Shown: positions 24,979-35,755, counted from the first letter of the stretch. The stretch is DNA of 64,000 bases from Flavobacterium sp. 11 (GCF_002754315.1 NZ_PEFE01000001.1:2914001-2978000); one strand, 5' to 3'. Notes: generated by a model not told the origin, from the sequence alone. Program-made: numbers and translations.

Positions 24979-26886
24979 TTATAATTTTCCTTCTTTTATC
25001 TCCTCTACAATCTCAGGATTTAAAAGAGTTGTTATATCTCCAAAGTTAGAATAATCTCCTTCGGCAATCTTTCTAAGGATTCTTCGCATAATTTTTCCAG
25101 AGCGGGTTTTTGGTAAACCAGAAACAAACTGAATTTTATCTAATTTAGCAATTGGTCCAATATGATCTGATATGTGTTGATTAATTTCATTAGCCAGATT
25201 TGCTTTGTTTCTTGTTTCTCCAGTTTCTTTAAGGATAACAAAACCATATAAAGCATTACCTTTTATGTCATGCGGGAAACCTACAATTGCTGATTCTGCT
25301 ACCGCTGGATGCTCATTGATAGCATCTTCTATTGGTGCTGTTCCAAGATTATGACCTGAAACAATTACCACATCATCTACACGACCGGTAATTCTATAAT
25401 ATCCTACTTCATCACGCAAAGCACCGTCACCAGTGAAATATTTACCAGGAAAAGCAGAAAAATAAGTGTCTTTATAACGTTGGTGATCGCCCCAAATAGT
25501 TCTGGCAATTCCTGGCCATGGAAACTTAATACATAAACTACCAACTACTTGATTTCCTTCTATTTCATTGCGTTTTTCATCCATTAATACCGGTTGAACT
25601 CCCGGTAATGGTAAAGTTGCATACGTAGGTTTTGTTGGAGTGACAAATGCCAAAGGTGAAATCATAATTCCTCCTGTTTCTGTTTGCCACCATGTATCTA
25701 CTACAGGACATCTTTTATCACCAACGTGGTCGTTGTACCAGTGCCAAGCTTCTTCATTTATTGGTTCACCAACAGATCCGATTACTTTAAGTGACTTCAA
25801 TGGATATTTTTGTACAAATTCTATATTTTCTTTTGCCAAAGCACGAATAGCAGTTGGTGCAGTATAAAACTGTGTCACTTTGTGCTTTTCGATTACTTCC
25901 CAAAAACGGCTAAAGTCAGGATACGAAGGAACTCCTTCAAAAATTACTGTTGTTGCTCCATTTAATAATGGACCATAAAGAATGTAGGAATGTCCGGTAA
26001 TCCAACCAATATCGGCAGTACACCAAAAAACATCGTTTTCTTCATAATTGAAAACATTCTTAAAAGTATAAGCGGTGTACACCATATACCCTGCGGTAGT
26101 GTGCACCATTCCTTTTGGTTTACCGGTTGAACCAGAAGTGTACAGTATAAACAATGGATCTTCGGCATCCATAATTTCGGCAACATTGTTATCTGATGCT
26201 TGATCTAAAAGGGGTTGCAACCATTGGTCACGACCTTCTTTCATATTAATATCGGTATGAATTCTTTTGGCTACTAAAACTTTTTCTACAGAAGTACATT
26301 TTTCTAATGCTTCATCAACGATTTCTTTTAAATCAATGGTTTTGTTACCGCGGAAACCACCATCTGAGGTGATAACCATTTTACATTCACTGTCGTTGAT
26401 ACGTGTGGCTACAGCTGTAGACGAAAATCCGGCAAAAATAACCGAATGTATCGCTCCAATTCTGGCACAAGCTAATACTGAAACCGCTAATTCAGGAATC
26501 ATTGGTAAATAAATACAAACTCTATCTCCTTTTTTTATGCCTTGTTCACGCAATACGTTTGCCATTTTGCAAACACGTTGGTGCAATTCATTATAAGTAA
26601 TATGTAGTGCAGCTTCTGTTGGATCATTTGGTTCAAAAATAATTGCTGTTTTTTCTCCTCTTTTGGCAAGATGCCTGTCAATGCAATTTTTTACAATATT
26701 TACTTTTGCCTCGGTAAACCATTTGATATCGGCATCAGCCATATTAAATTCGACAACTTTATCCCATTGTTGGTACCAAGTGAAATTTTCTTCTGCTATT
26801 TTACCCCAAAATTTTCTAGGTTCACGAACTGATTTATTGTAATGTTTAAAATATTGTTCTAAATTTTCAATTTTGTAGTAGCTCAT
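24979..26886 (-). CDS. acs: Acetyl-CoA synthetase
   Basis: From the ATG at 26886 the protein has 635 residues and begins MSYYKIENLEQYFKHYNKSV, as in other acetate:CoA ligases. Motifs are FILYTSGSTGKPKGMVHT, the Acs-type YPDFSRFWEVIEKHKVTQFY, WWQTETGG, and near the C-terminus LPKTRSGKIMRR with the Lys that is acetylated in characterised enzymes. It makes acetyl-CoA from acetate and ATP. An open frame to 27027 would add 47 residues of low-complexity sequence and is rejected. It lies downstream of a terminator-ended structured RNA candidate at 27041-27315. Confidence 0.95.
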   Translation of the reverse strand: MSYYKIENLEQYFKHYNKSVREPRKFWGKIAEENFTWYQQWDKVVEFNMADADIKWFTEAKVNIVKNCIDRHLAKRGEKTAIIFEPNDPTEAALHITYNELHQRVCKMANVLREQGIKKGDRVCIYLPMIPELAVSVLACARIGAIHSVIFAGFSSTAVATRINDSECKMVITSDGGFRGNKTIDLKEIVDEALEKCTSVEKVLVAKRIHTDINMKEGRDQWLQPLLDQASDNNVAEIMDAEDPLFILYTSGSTGKPKGMVHTTAGYMVYTAYTFKNVFNYEENDVFWCTADIGWITGHSYILYGPLLNGATTVIFEGVPSYPDFSRFWEVIEKHKVTQFYTAPTAIRALAKENIEFVQKYPLKSLKVIGSVGEPINEEAWHWYNDHVGDKRCPVVDTWWQTETGGIMISPLAFVTPTKPTYATLPLPGVQPVLMDEKRNEIEGNQVVGSLCIKFPWPGIARTIWGDHQRYKDTYFSAFPGKYFTGDGALRDEVGYYRITGRVDDVVIVSGHNLGTAPIEDAINEHPAVAESAIVGFPHDIKGNALYGFVILKETGETRNKANLANEINQHISDHIGPIAKLDKIQFVSGLPKTRSGKIMRRILRKIAEGDYSNFGDITTLLNPEIVEEIKEGKL

Positions 26887-27040
26887 GTTATAATTTTTTA
26901 TAAAAGTATTAAATCTCTCGCTATTCTTAAAATTATTTAAATCATAAATACTTGCTAAAAAAAATAGATTCTCAAATAAAAAAGCACTTTTAATACTAAT
27001 TTGTTTAATTTTTACTGTTTTTGGCAAAATAAGTAAAACA

Positions 27041-27075
27041 CAAAAAGGCGAGATAGATTTAAATCTACCTCACCT
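27041..27075 (-). terminator. Strong minus-strand terminator upstream of acs
   Basis: The 30-base palindrome at 27046-27075 (centre TAGATTTAAATCTA) pairs fully on the minus strand with two G-U wobbles, while on the plus strand those positions are A-C mismatches. On the minus strand it is followed by TTTTT. It ends either the ilvC transcript or the structured RNA at 27193-27315, about 155 bases before the acs ATG. Confidence 0.75.
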
Positions 27076-27192
27076 CCTGTATCAACAAAATTTAACAACA
27101 ATTATTTTAGTACTATAAACGATGATTTTTTGAACAATAATCAACCAAAACTATTTCGTTCCAATCAAGGAATTCTACTACTAATCTTTTAG

Positions 27193-27315
27193 CATGTTTT
27201 ATTTAGAAAATAAACATGGATATTTCTACTACTTCCCAATCTTTTTAATAGGGACTACTTCACTCAACTTTAAGCTCGTTTAAAGTTAAGTGAATGTACA
27301 AGCATCCATATCCAT
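27193..27315 (-). ncRNA. Structured RNA candidate between ilvC and acs
   Basis: On the minus strand ATGGATAT (27308-27315) can pair with ATATCCAT (27216-27223). This encloses a 15-bp hairpin, 27259-27294 (arms TTCACTTAACTTTAA with TTAAAGTTGAGTGAA, one G-U), and a short CCC/GGG hairpin. A further hairpin, CATGTTTATTT with AAATAAAACATG, spans 27193-27218. The wobble pair exists only on the minus strand. With the terminator at 27041-27075 it looks like a riboswitch-type leader of acs or a free small RNA of about 280 nt. The remaining space (26887-27040, 27076-27192, 27316-27416) shows nothing I can name. Confidence 0.45.
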
Positions 27316-27416
27316 TTATCTTTTTAATAAGTTTTAACTAATTCAAAATATTATGAAATCAAATGATATAGAGCTAATCCCAACACACCCTCTTGTGTGG
27401 TAATTCCTATTTTTTA

Positions 27417-28886
27417 TTATCCTATTTTTTTCATGGCAGTCATTGATTCTCTCAACCACTCACCTACTTCTTCAATTGGATGTTGACGAATACTTTTGTT
27501 TACAGCAATAAGAACCGCATTATCAACTCCATTAGAAGTTGAAAAAGGTTTTCCTATTACATTTGTATCAACCGTTTTCATGAAATCAGCCAATAACGGT
27601 TTACAAGCATGGTCAAATAAATAACAACCGTATTCTGCTGTATCCGAAATGATTCTGTTCATTTCATATAATTTTTTTCTTGCTACTGTATTAGCAATTA
27701 AAGGCAATTCATGTAAAGATTCGTAATACGCTGATTCTTCAATGATTCCTGATTGTGTCATTGTTTCAAAAGCTAATTCTACACCCGCTTTAACCATGGC
27801 AATCATTAAAACACCATTGTCAAAATATTCTTGTTCTGAAATATGAGCTGCTGTTGGAGCCGTTTTCTCGAAGTTAGTTTCTGCAGTTGCAGCTCTCCAA
27901 GTCAATAAATTAACATCATTATTGTCCCAGTCAATCATCATGTTTCTTGAAAATTCTCCAGAAATGATATCGTCTTGATGTTTTTGGAACAATGGACGCA
28001 TGATATCTTTCAATTCTTCTGCTAATTCATACGCTTCAATTTTTGCAGGATTTGACAAACGATCCATCATATTAGTAATTCCACCATGTTTCAAAGCTTC
28101 AGTTACTGTTTCCCAACCGTATTGAATTAGTTTTGACGCATAAGCCGGCTCGATTCCTTTTTCAACCATTTTATCGAAACATAAAATAGAACCTGTTTGC
28201 AACATTCCACAAAGAATGGTTTGTTCTCCCATTAAATCCGATTTTACTTCAGCTACAAATGAAGAGTTCAATACTCCTGCTCTATGACCACCTGTTGCTA
28301 CAGCATACGCTTTTGCTTGTGCAAAACCTTCTCCATTTGGGTTGTTTTCTGGGTGAACCGCGATTAAAGTTGGTACACCGAATCCTCTTTTATATTCTTC
28401 ACGCACTTCAGATCCTGGACATTTTGGCGCACACATAATAACAGTGATGTCTTTACGAATTTGCATTCCTTCCTCTACAATATTAAAACCGTGAGAATAT
28501 GCTAAAGTTGAACCGTTTTTCATCAAAGGCATAATAGCTGTAACTACAGCTGTATGTTGCTTATCTGGTGTAAGGTTACAAACCAAATCAGCCGTTGGGA
28601 TTAATTCTTCATACGTTCCCACTTTGAATCCATTATCAGAAGCATTTTTAAACGAAGCTCTTTTTTCTGAAATTGCATCTGCGCGCAATGCATAAGAAAT
28701 ATCTAAACCAGAATCTCTCATGTTTAAACCTTGGTTCAAACCTTGTGCTCCACATCCTACAATGACTACTTTTTTTCCTGCTAAAGCTTTAATTCCGTCT
28801 ACAAATTCAGATTGATCCATGAATTCGCAAACGCCTAATTGTTCTAATTGTAATCTAAGTGGTAATGAATTGAAATAATTTGCCAT
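27417..28886 (-). CDS. ilvC: Ketol-acid reductoisomerase, class II
   Basis: The 489-residue protein is the long class II form, with a duplicated C-terminal knotted domain. [23 protein letters not shown] near 34-56 is the NADPH site, and [19 protein letters not shown] and [13 protein letters not shown] follow. It converts acetolactate or acetohydroxybutyrate to the dihydroxy acids using Mg2+ and NADPH. It is the last gene of ilvD-ilvB-ilvN-ilvC (65-base gap to ilvN) and so falls under the attenuator at 33034-33163. Confidence 0.97.
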   Translation of the reverse strand: MANYFNSLPLRLQLEQLGVCEFMDQSEFVDGIKALAGKKVVIVGCGAQGLNQGLNMRDSGLDISYALRADAISEKRASFKNASDNGFKVGTYEELIPTADLVCNLTPDKQHTAVVTAIMPLMKNGSTLAYSHGFNIVEEGMQIRKDITVIMCAPKCPGSEVREEYKRGFGVPTLIAVHPENNPNGEGFAQAKAYAVATGGHRAGVLNSSFVAEVKSDLMGEQTILCGMLQTGSILCFDKMVEKGIEPAYASKLIQYGWETVTEALKHGGITNMMDRLSNPAKIEAYELAEELKDIMRPLFQKHQDDIISGEFSRNMMIDWDNNDVNLLTWRAATAETNFEKTAPTAAHISEQEYFDNGVLMIAMVKAGVELAFETMTQSGIIEESAYYESLHELPLIANTVARKKLYEMNRIISDTAEYGCYLFDHACKPLLADFMKTVDTNVIGKPFSTSNGVDNAVLIAVNKSIRQHPIEEVGEWLRESMTAMKKIG

Positions 28887-28951
28887 TTTTTATTATTTAA
28901 TGATTGTAAAATTTAATAATTGATAGGTTTACTAATTGAAAATTAAACGAA

Positions 28952-29476
28952 TTACTGTTTAAGTTCTTCTAATAATGTTGAAATCTCCATTTTTGCTTTG
29001 GAAACCGATATTCTTCCGGAACGAACAAATTGCATGATTCCAAAAGGTTTTAATTTTTCGTATAACGATTCTATTTCAGCACGTTGTCCTGATTTTGAAA
29101 TCACAAAAAAGTCTCTCGCAACAGTAACTATTTCAGAGTGGCTTTCTTTAATTATGTTCTGAATTTGTTTCTCATCAAAAAGCAAGCTCGATTCAATTTT
29201 GAATAGTGCATTTTCCAAGAAAATAGTTTCTTCGTCAATATGATAAAATGCTTTGATGACTTCGATTTGTTTTTCGATTTGTCCTACTATATTTTGCACC
29301 CATTTTTCAGTAGTATTAACTACAATGATAAATCTGGAAACATTTTCAATTTCAGATTCGGATACATTTAAACTCAAAATATTGATATGGCGTTTCAAGA
29401 ATATTCCAGATATTCTGTTTAATAAGCCAACGTTGTTTTCTGAATAAACAGAAATGGTGAATGTTTTATTTTCCAT
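28952..29476 (-). CDS. ilvN: Acetolactate synthase small (regulatory) subunit
   Basis: The 174-residue protein has an N-terminal ACT domain, FTISVYSENNVGLLNRISGIFLKRHINILSL (residues 4-34), with the valine-binding loop N-N-x-G-L-L-N-R. A C-terminal domain contains IVTVARDFFVISKSGQRAEIE. It binds IlvB and gives valine feedback. It is cotranscribed with ilvB, from which it is separated by 73 bases that hold a long palindromic hairpin. Confidence 0.93.
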   Translation of the reverse strand: MENKTFTISVYSENNVGLLNRISGIFLKRHINILSLNVSESEIENVSRFIIVVNTTEKWVQNIVGQIEKQIEVIKAFYHIDEETIFLENALFKIESSLLFDEKQIQNIIKESHSEIVTVARDFFVISKSGQRAEIESLYEKLKPFGIMQFVRSGRISVSKAKMEISTLLEELKQ

Positions 29477-29499
29477 GTTTTTTTGTTTAAAGTTTTTTT

Positions 29500-29537
29500 G
29501 TTTAAAGTTTAAAGTTGTACAACTTCAAACCTTAAAC
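29500..29537 (-). repeat. Palindromic hairpin between ilvB and ilvN
   Basis: Arms 29500-29518 and 29519-29537 form a near-perfect 38-base palindrome centred on GTTGTACAAC. Two positions pair as G-U on the minus-strand mRNA but would be A-C on the plus strand. It is built of TTTAAAG/CTTAAAC units that also occur just outside it. A role in mRNA processing or decay between the two cistrons is possible. Confidence 0.55.
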
Positions 29538-29549
29538 CTTAAACTTTTT

Positions 29550-31244
29550 CTAACTCAATCTTATATCAGAAACCGATGCTCCTGTAGGAATCATTGGGAA
29601 TACGTTATTTTCTTTTTCTACCATAACTTCAAGGAAATACGATTCTTTTGAAGCCATCATTTCGGCAACGGCAGCATCTAAATCTTCTCTTTTAGTTACT
29701 TTTTTTGATTTAATATAATAGCCTTCAGCAATAGCTATAAAATTAGGATTGATCATTTCTGTAGAAGCGTATCTTTTGTCAAAAAACAATTGTTGCCACT
29801 GACGTACCATTCCTAAAAATTCATTGTTCAAGACCACAATTTTCACTGGAACTTTAGTTTGAAAAATAGTTCCTAGCTCCTGAATAGTCATTTGAAAACC
29901 TCCATCACCAATAATGGCTACCACTTCACGATTTGGCATTCCCATTTTGGCTCCAATCGCTGCCGGTAAAGCAAATCCCATAGTTCCTAAACCACCGGAT
30001 GTTACATTGCTTTTGGTCGAATTGAATTTGGCATAACGACACGCAAACATTTGGTGTTGACCCACATCCGAAACCATTATGGCATCTCCTTTAGAATGTT
30101 TGTTAATCATTTCAATCGTTTCTCCCATAGAAATTCCTTCTTTCTTTGGTTTTAACTCGTCATTGATTACCGCTTCTAATTCTATTTCATATTTCTCTTT
30201 GAATTCATTGTGCCAAGCTTCATGAGAGTTATTTTCGATTAAAGGAAGTAGAGCTGTTAAAGACTCTTTTAAGTCAGCCAAAACTGCTACAGTAGTTTTT
30301 ACATTCTTATCTACTTCCGCTGGATCAATTTCAAAATGAATTACTTTGGCTTGTTTCGCATAAGTAGCTAAATTTCCTGTAACACGATCGTCAAAACGCA
30401 TTCCAAGCGCAATTAAAACATCACATTCATTTGTCAAAACATTAGGACCGTAATTTCCGTGCATTCCCACCATTCCTACATTCAATGGATGATCTGTTGG
30501 CATTGCCGAAAGTCCTAAAATTGTCCAAGCAGCCGGAATTCCTGATTTTTCAACCAAAGCTTTTAACTCTGCTTCTGCTTCACTAAGAATTACGCCTTGA
30601 CCAAATATGATGAATGGTTTTTTAGCAGTATTAATTAATGCTGCCGCTTCCTTAACCTTTTCAAGATTTAAAACTGGTTTCGGATTATAACTTCTAATAC
30701 TGGTACATTTTTTATAACTGAATTCAATTTCGTCAAACTGAGCATTTTTTGTAATATCAATTAATACTGGACCCGGACGACCTGATCTGGCAATATAAAA
30801 TGCTTTTGCAATGATTTCAGGAATTTCTGAAGCTTCGGTAATTTGGTAATTCCATTTGGTTACCGGAGTCGAAATTCCAATGATATCAGTTTCTTGAAAC
30901 GCATCGGAGCCCAATAAATGTTTTCCTACTTGTCCTGTGATACAAACCATAGGAGTCGAATCGATTTGCGCATCTGCAATTCCTGTAACTAAATTTGTTG
31001 CTCCCGGACCCGAAGTTGCAATTGCAACTCCTACTTTTCCTGTTGCTCTTGCAAAACCTTGTGCAGCATGAGTTGCTCCTTGTTCATGACGAACTAGAAC
31101 GTGGTGTAATTGATCTTGAAATTTATATAATTCGTCGTAAACTGGCATTATAGCTCCACCTGGATAGCCATAAACCAAATCTACTCCTTCTTCTAATAAG
31201 CATCTTATAACGGCTTCGGCGCCGGATATTTTATTTGTTCCCAT
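29550..31244 (-). CDS. ilvB: Acetolactate synthase large (catalytic) subunit
   Basis: The 564-residue ThDP enzyme has catalytic Glu54 in VRHEQGATHAAQGFARATG, the FAD/ThDP segment near GDRVTGNL, and the ThDP motif IIGDGGFQMTIQELGT ending in the Asn-containing VKIVVLNNEFLGMVRQW. It condenses pyruvate with pyruvate or 2-oxobutyrate. It lies 80 bases after ilvD and 73 before ilvN, in the same attenuated operon. Confidence 0.96.
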   Translation of the reverse strand: MGTNKISGAEAVIRCLLEEGVDLVYGYPGGAIMPVYDELYKFQDQLHHVLVRHEQGATHAAQGFARATGKVGVAIATSGPGATNLVTGIADAQIDSTPMVCITGQVGKHLLGSDAFQETDIIGISTPVTKWNYQITEASEIPEIIAKAFYIARSGRPGPVLIDITKNAQFDEIEFSYKKCTSIRSYNPKPVLNLEKVKEAAALINTAKKPFIIFGQGVILSEAEAELKALVEKSGIPAAWTILGLSAMPTDHPLNVGMVGMHGNYGPNVLTNECDVLIALGMRFDDRVTGNLATYAKQAKVIHFEIDPAEVDKNVKTTVAVLADLKESLTALLPLIENNSHEAWHNEFKEKYEIELEAVINDELKPKKEGISMGETIEMINKHSKGDAIMVSDVGQHQMFACRYAKFNSTKSNVTSGGLGTMGFALPAAIGAKMGMPNREVVAIIGDGGFQMTIQELGTIFQTKVPVKIVVLNNEFLGMVRQWQQLFFDKRYASTEMINPNFIAIAEGYYIKSKKVTKREDLDAAVAEMMASKESYFLEVMVEKENNVFPMIPTGASVSDIRLS

Positions 31245-31324
31245 GGGTACGTTTATTATTTTTTAGAGATAGAAACATATATTTAAAATATTTTGTTTTG
31301 TTTCTATTCCTTCTTTTTTGAAAA

Positions 31325-32998
31325 TTATTTATCGGTTACACATCCTTCAGAGGCACTTGAGACCGAACGCATATATTTAAGTAACACTCCTTGTTTAATT
31401 GGTGATTCCGGTTTTTTCCAATTGGCTTTACGTTTTGCAAATTCTTCGTCAGATATTTTCATATTAATGGTGTTTTTTACAGCATCAATTGAAATCACAT
31501 CACCGTTTTCTATTAAAGCAATTCCGCCACCATCATACGCTTCTGGTGTAACGTGACCTACCACAAAACCGTGTGAACCTCCAGAGAAACGTCCGTCAGT
31601 AATCAAAGCAACTGAATTTCCTAAACCAGCTCCCATAATAGCAGAAGTTGGTTTTAACATTTCAGACATTCCAGGACCACCTTTTGGACCACAATACCGA
31701 ATGATTACTACGTTTCCTGGTTTTACTTCACCAGCTTGGATTCCTCTGATTACATCTTTTTCACCTTCAAAAACTACAGCTGTACCTTCAAAAAATTCTC
31801 CTTCTTTACCACTAATTTTAGCCACACAACCTTCTGTTGCAATGTTTCCGTATAAAATTTGAATATTTCCAGTTGCTTTTAAAGCATTTTGAATTTCATG
31901 AATCACTTGTTGACCATCATGCAAATCAGGAACTGAAGCTAAATTTTCTGCAATTGTTTTTCCGGTTACAGTCAAACAATCTCCGTGCAATAAACCTACT
32001 TTTAATAAATATTTCATTACTCCCGGAACACCACCAACATTGTGTAAATCTTCCATTAAGTATTTTCCACTTGGTTTCAAATCTGCTAATAAAGGTGTTT
32101 TATCACTAATATCTTGAAAATCTTTCAATGTCAATTCAATACCAACCGAGTGAGCCATTGCAATTAAGTGCATAACCGCATTTGTAGAACCTCCTAAAAC
32201 AGCTACGATTGTAATTGCATTTTCGAATGCTTTACGAGTCATAATGTCTCTTGGCTTAATATCTTTTTCTAATAATATTCTGATCGCTTTACCAGCATCA
32301 ACACATTCTTGTTTTTTTTCTGGGCTCAAAGCAGGATTAGAAGAACTGTAAGGTAAACTCATTCCTAATGCTTCAATCGCTGATGACATGGTGTTAGCTG
32401 TGTACATTCCACCGCAAGCACCTGCACCTGGACAAGCATTTTGAATTACTCCTTTGAAATCTTCGGGAGTGATTGTATTGCTAATTTTTTTACCTAAAGC
32501 TTCAAAAGCAGAAACAATATTCAAATCTTCTCCTTTCCATTTTCCTGGGTGAATAGATCCTCCATAAACCATAATAGAAGGGCGATTTACTCTACCCATA
32601 GCCATTAGCGCTCCTGGCATATTTTTATCACAACCCGGAACAGCAATCATTCCATCATACCATTGTGCTCCCATAACCGTTTCAATAGAATCTGCAATTA
32701 CATCACGGGAAACTAAAGAAAAACGCATTCCATCATTACCATTTGAAATTCCATCACTGACACCAATAGTATTAAAAATCAAACCAACTAAATCTACTGC
32801 CCAGACGCCAGTCTTAATATCTTTAGCCAAATCGTTTAAGTGCATATTACAAGGGTTTCCATCGTAACCCATACTCACAATACCTATTTGCGCTTTTTTA
32901 AGATCTTCTTCAGTTAATCCAATTCCGTACAACATGGCCTGAGAAGCTGGTTGTGTTTCATCTTGCGTAATTATTTTGCTGTATTTATTTAATTCCAT
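31325..32998 (-). CDS. ilvD: Dihydroxy-acid dehydratase
   Basis: The 557-residue enzyme has the Fe-S cysteines in [16 protein letters not shown] and [16 protein letters not shown], and the C-terminal [23 protein letters not shown]. It dehydrates dihydroxy acids to 2-oxo acids for Ile and Val. It is the first structural gene of the ilv operon and begins 91 bases after the leader-peptide stop, just downstream of the attenuator terminator. Confidence 0.97.
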   Translation of the reverse strand: MELNKYSKIITQDETQPASQAMLYGIGLTEEDLKKAQIGIVSMGYDGNPCNMHLNDLAKDIKTGVWAVDLVGLIFNTIGVSDGISNGNDGMRFSLVSRDVIADSIETVMGAQWYDGMIAVPGCDKNMPGALMAMGRVNRPSIMVYGGSIHPGKWKGEDLNIVSAFEALGKKISNTITPEDFKGVIQNACPGAGACGGMYTANTMSSAIEALGMSLPYSSSNPALSPEKKQECVDAGKAIRILLEKDIKPRDIMTRKAFENAITIVAVLGGSTNAVMHLIAMAHSVGIELTLKDFQDISDKTPLLADLKPSGKYLMEDLHNVGGVPGVMKYLLKVGLLHGDCLTVTGKTIAENLASVPDLHDGQQVIHEIQNALKATGNIQILYGNIATEGCVAKISGKEGEFFEGTAVVFEGEKDVIRGIQAGEVKPGNVVIIRYCGPKGGPGMSEMLKPTSAIMGAGLGNSVALITDGRFSGGSHGFVVGHVTPEAYDGGGIALIENGDVISIDAVKNTINMKISDEEFAKRKANWKKPESPIKQGVLLKYMRSVSSASEGCVTDK

Positions 32999-33033
32999 TA
33001 TATGATTGTTTCTCTATTTTTTAAATTTATTCC

Positions 33034-33067
33034 AAAAAAAAACCTCCCAAAATAATTGGGAGGTTTT
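33034..33067 (-). terminator. Attenuator terminator of the ilv operon
   Basis: On the minus strand a perfect 12-bp stem, AAAACCTCCCAA with TTGGGAGGTTTT (33056-33067 and 33039-33050), has a 5-base loop and is followed by nine T. It lies between the Ile/Val-rich leader peptide and ilvD. Its 5' arm (ACCTCCC) can instead pair with GGGAATGGT at the end of the leader coding region (33093-33101): four plus three base pairs around a 2-base bulge. Termination when Ile and Val are plentiful is the expected mode. Confidence 0.88.
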
Positions 33068-33088
33068 AAATATTTTTTTTAATTATAT

Positions 33089-33163
33089 CTATACCATTCC
33101 CTCTGCACATGTGATAATCACATTGACATTAATAATTGAAGAAATAATAGATACGATTTGCAT
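33089..33163 (-). CDS. ilv operon leader peptide (attenuator)
   Basis: A 24-codon reading frame starts with ATG at 33163 after an A-rich, Bacteroidota-style initiation region (AAAAATAAAAA) and ends with TAG at 33089. It begins MQIVSIISSIINVNV and ends ITCAEGMV. Seven Ile and four Val occur in 24 residues, with no Leu. It lies between a -7 box and a terminator directly upstream of ilvD. Slow translation at the Ile/Val codons would expose codons 21-24 for antiterminator pairing. This is a cis-acting regulatory peptide, not expected to have a function after translation. Confidence 0.88.
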   Translation of the reverse strand: MQIVSIISSIINVNVIITCAEGMV

Positions 33164-33182
33164 TTTTTATTTTTATTTGCTT

Positions 33183-33190
33183 CAAAAGTA
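33183..33190 (-). promoter_or_regulatory. -7 box TACTTTTG of the ilv operon
   Basis: The minus strand reads TACTTTTG, an exact TAnnTTTG match, 19 bases before the leader ATG. A -33 TTG at normal distance was not found. It separates the ilv operon from leuB, whose stop is 82 bases upstream. Confidence 0.6.
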
Positions 33191-33271
33191 TAAAAACAAA
33201 TAGTACTAAAAAAATATAACCTCAATATTATATGCATTTTCAATTATTTAATGCATTTTGATTATTGCTTT

Positions 33272-34387
33272 TTAAACAATAGTCGATTGTCCTATGTAGA
33301 CATTGTCACTTTTAAAATATAAGTCATCTTTACTTAAAATGTAATTTGAGATAAAGTCTCCTACTTCATTCGTTCCAAATTTTGAATACGGATTCAAATC
33401 TGCCGTGACGACATTTAATTCGATTGCTTTATGCACTGCTTCGTATACTTTTTGGGATTCCATATGAAGACCAAAATGTTCCAAAAGCATCGCAGCAGAT
33501 ACTATTGAAGCAATAGGATTAGCAATGTTTTTTCTTTTTGCTTCTGGATAAGAACCATGAATAGGCTCAAAAAGTGCATTTGAATTTCCTAAAGATGCTG
33601 ATGGCAATAATCCTATTGAACCGGTAATTACACTCGCTTCATCTGATAAAATATCACCAAATAAATTTTCAGTCAAAATGACGTCAAACTGTTTTGGATT
33701 AATGATTATTTGCATCGCAGCATTATCAACAAAAAGAAAATCTAAGGTTACATCAGGATATCCTTCTGCGATTTCTGATACCACTTTTCTCCATAATCTT
33801 GACGTTTCAAGGATACTGGCTTTGTCTACCAAAGTCACCTTTTTTTGTCTTTTTTGTGCAGTTCTAAAAGCTAAATGACTGATACGAATAATTTCTTCTT
33901 CGGAATACTCACATAAATCAGATGCTAAAGTGCCTTGTTCATTGATCTTTTTTTCACTGAAATAAGATCCTCCCGAAATTTCTCTGAAAATTATAAAATC
34001 AGCTCCTTCAATTATTTTTCTTTTTAAAGGAGATAAATCCAATAAGTCATTGTATGGTTTTATAGGTCTTATATTTGCATACAGTCCTAGTGCTTGTCTC
34101 AATTTTAATAATCCTTGTATAGGGCGTGATTTTGAATCTGAATGGGTATCATATTTTGAATCATCAACGGCTCCAAACAATATAGCATCAGTATTCAAAC
34201 AAAGGTTCAATGTTTGCTCCGGTAAAGGATTTCCTGTTTTCTCAATAGCAATAGCACCAATAAGCGCGTCTTCAAAAACAAACTCATGATCAAAAACAAC
34301 ACCTATTGCATACAATGCTTTTTTTGCTTGTAAGATTACCTCCGGACCTATTCCGTCTCCTGAAAGTACTGCTATTTTTAAGTTCAT
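33272..34387 (-). CDS. leuB: 3-isopropylmalate dehydrogenase
   Basis: The 371-residue enzyme has the isocitrate/isopropylmalate dehydrogenase pattern: GDGIGPEVILQAKKAL near 10-25, LLKLRQALGLYANIRPIKPY near 93-112, and the metal site with NLFGDILSDEASVITGSIGLLPSASLG. It oxidatively decarboxylates 3-isopropylmalate with NAD. leuA lies 38 bases upstream. leuC and leuD, which normally lie beside it, are not in this window. Confidence 0.95.
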   Translation of the reverse strand: MNLKIAVLSGDGIGPEVILQAKKALYAIGVVFDHEFVFEDALIGAIAIEKTGNPLPEQTLNLCLNTDAILFGAVDDSKYDTHSDSKSRPIQGLLKLRQALGLYANIRPIKPYNDLLDLSPLKRKIIEGADFIIFREISGGSYFSEKKINEQGTLASDLCEYSEEEIIRISHLAFRTAQKRQKKVTLVDKASILETSRLWRKVVSEIAEGYPDVTLDFLFVDNAAMQIIINPKQFDVILTENLFGDILSDEASVITGSIGLLPSASLGNSNALFEPIHGSYPEAKRKNIANPIASIVSAAMLLEHFGLHMESQKVYEAVHKAIELNVVTADLNPYSKFGTNEVGDFISNYILSKDDLYFKSDNVYIGQSTIV

Positions 34388-34425
34388 AATAGTAGGATTT
34401 AGATTTTATTAGAAATCAAAATATT

Positions 34426-35607
<1,182 letters not shown>

Positions 35608-35636
35608 TTATTTAATGTAATTTCACATCTTGATAA

Positions 35637-35644
35637 CAAAAATA
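35637..35644 (-). promoter_or_regulatory. -7 box TATTTTTG of leuA
   Basis: The minus strand reads TATTTTTG, 29 bases before the leuA start. A TTG at 35670-35672 lies 25 bases upstream, slightly longer than usual spacing. Confidence 0.5.
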
Positions 35645-35705
35645 TCTTTCATTACTTTAATATAAAACTCAATTTAATGAAATATACTGCTTATAAAACA
35701 AATAA

Positions 35706-35713
35706 TAACTTTG
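35706..35713 (+). promoter_or_regulatory. -7 box TAACTTTG of the 35.7-kb gene
   Basis: TAACTTTG matches TAnnTTTG and lies 42 bases before the ATG at 35756, in the divergent leuA spacer. No -33 partner is clear. Confidence 0.45.
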
Positions 35714-35755
35714 TAAGCTACTGAAAAACAACAAATTAAGCTACTATATTTTACA

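Noticed and set aside
26887..27027. 47-residue N-terminal extension of acs
   Set aside because: The family starts at MSYYKIENLEQYF; the extension is Phe/Asn/Lys-rich and encoded by spacer sequence.
27120..27195. Minus-strand short frame reading VVEFLDWNEIVLVDYCSKN
   Set aside because: It has no ATG start in frame and overlaps RNA structure; apparent protein-likeness is more likely a by-product of a structured RNA.
27371..27400. Third copy of the interspersed repeat (GAGCTAATCCC start)
   Set aside because: Only the first 11 bases match copy A; the 3' flank is missing and the inner hairpin is only about 5 bp, so it may be chance or a remnant.
33006..33203. Plus-strand frame of 65 codons over the ilv leader region
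   Set aside because: It is antisense to the attenuator, is rich in Lys/Phe from the T/A runs, and has no promoter; the minus-strand leader explains the region.
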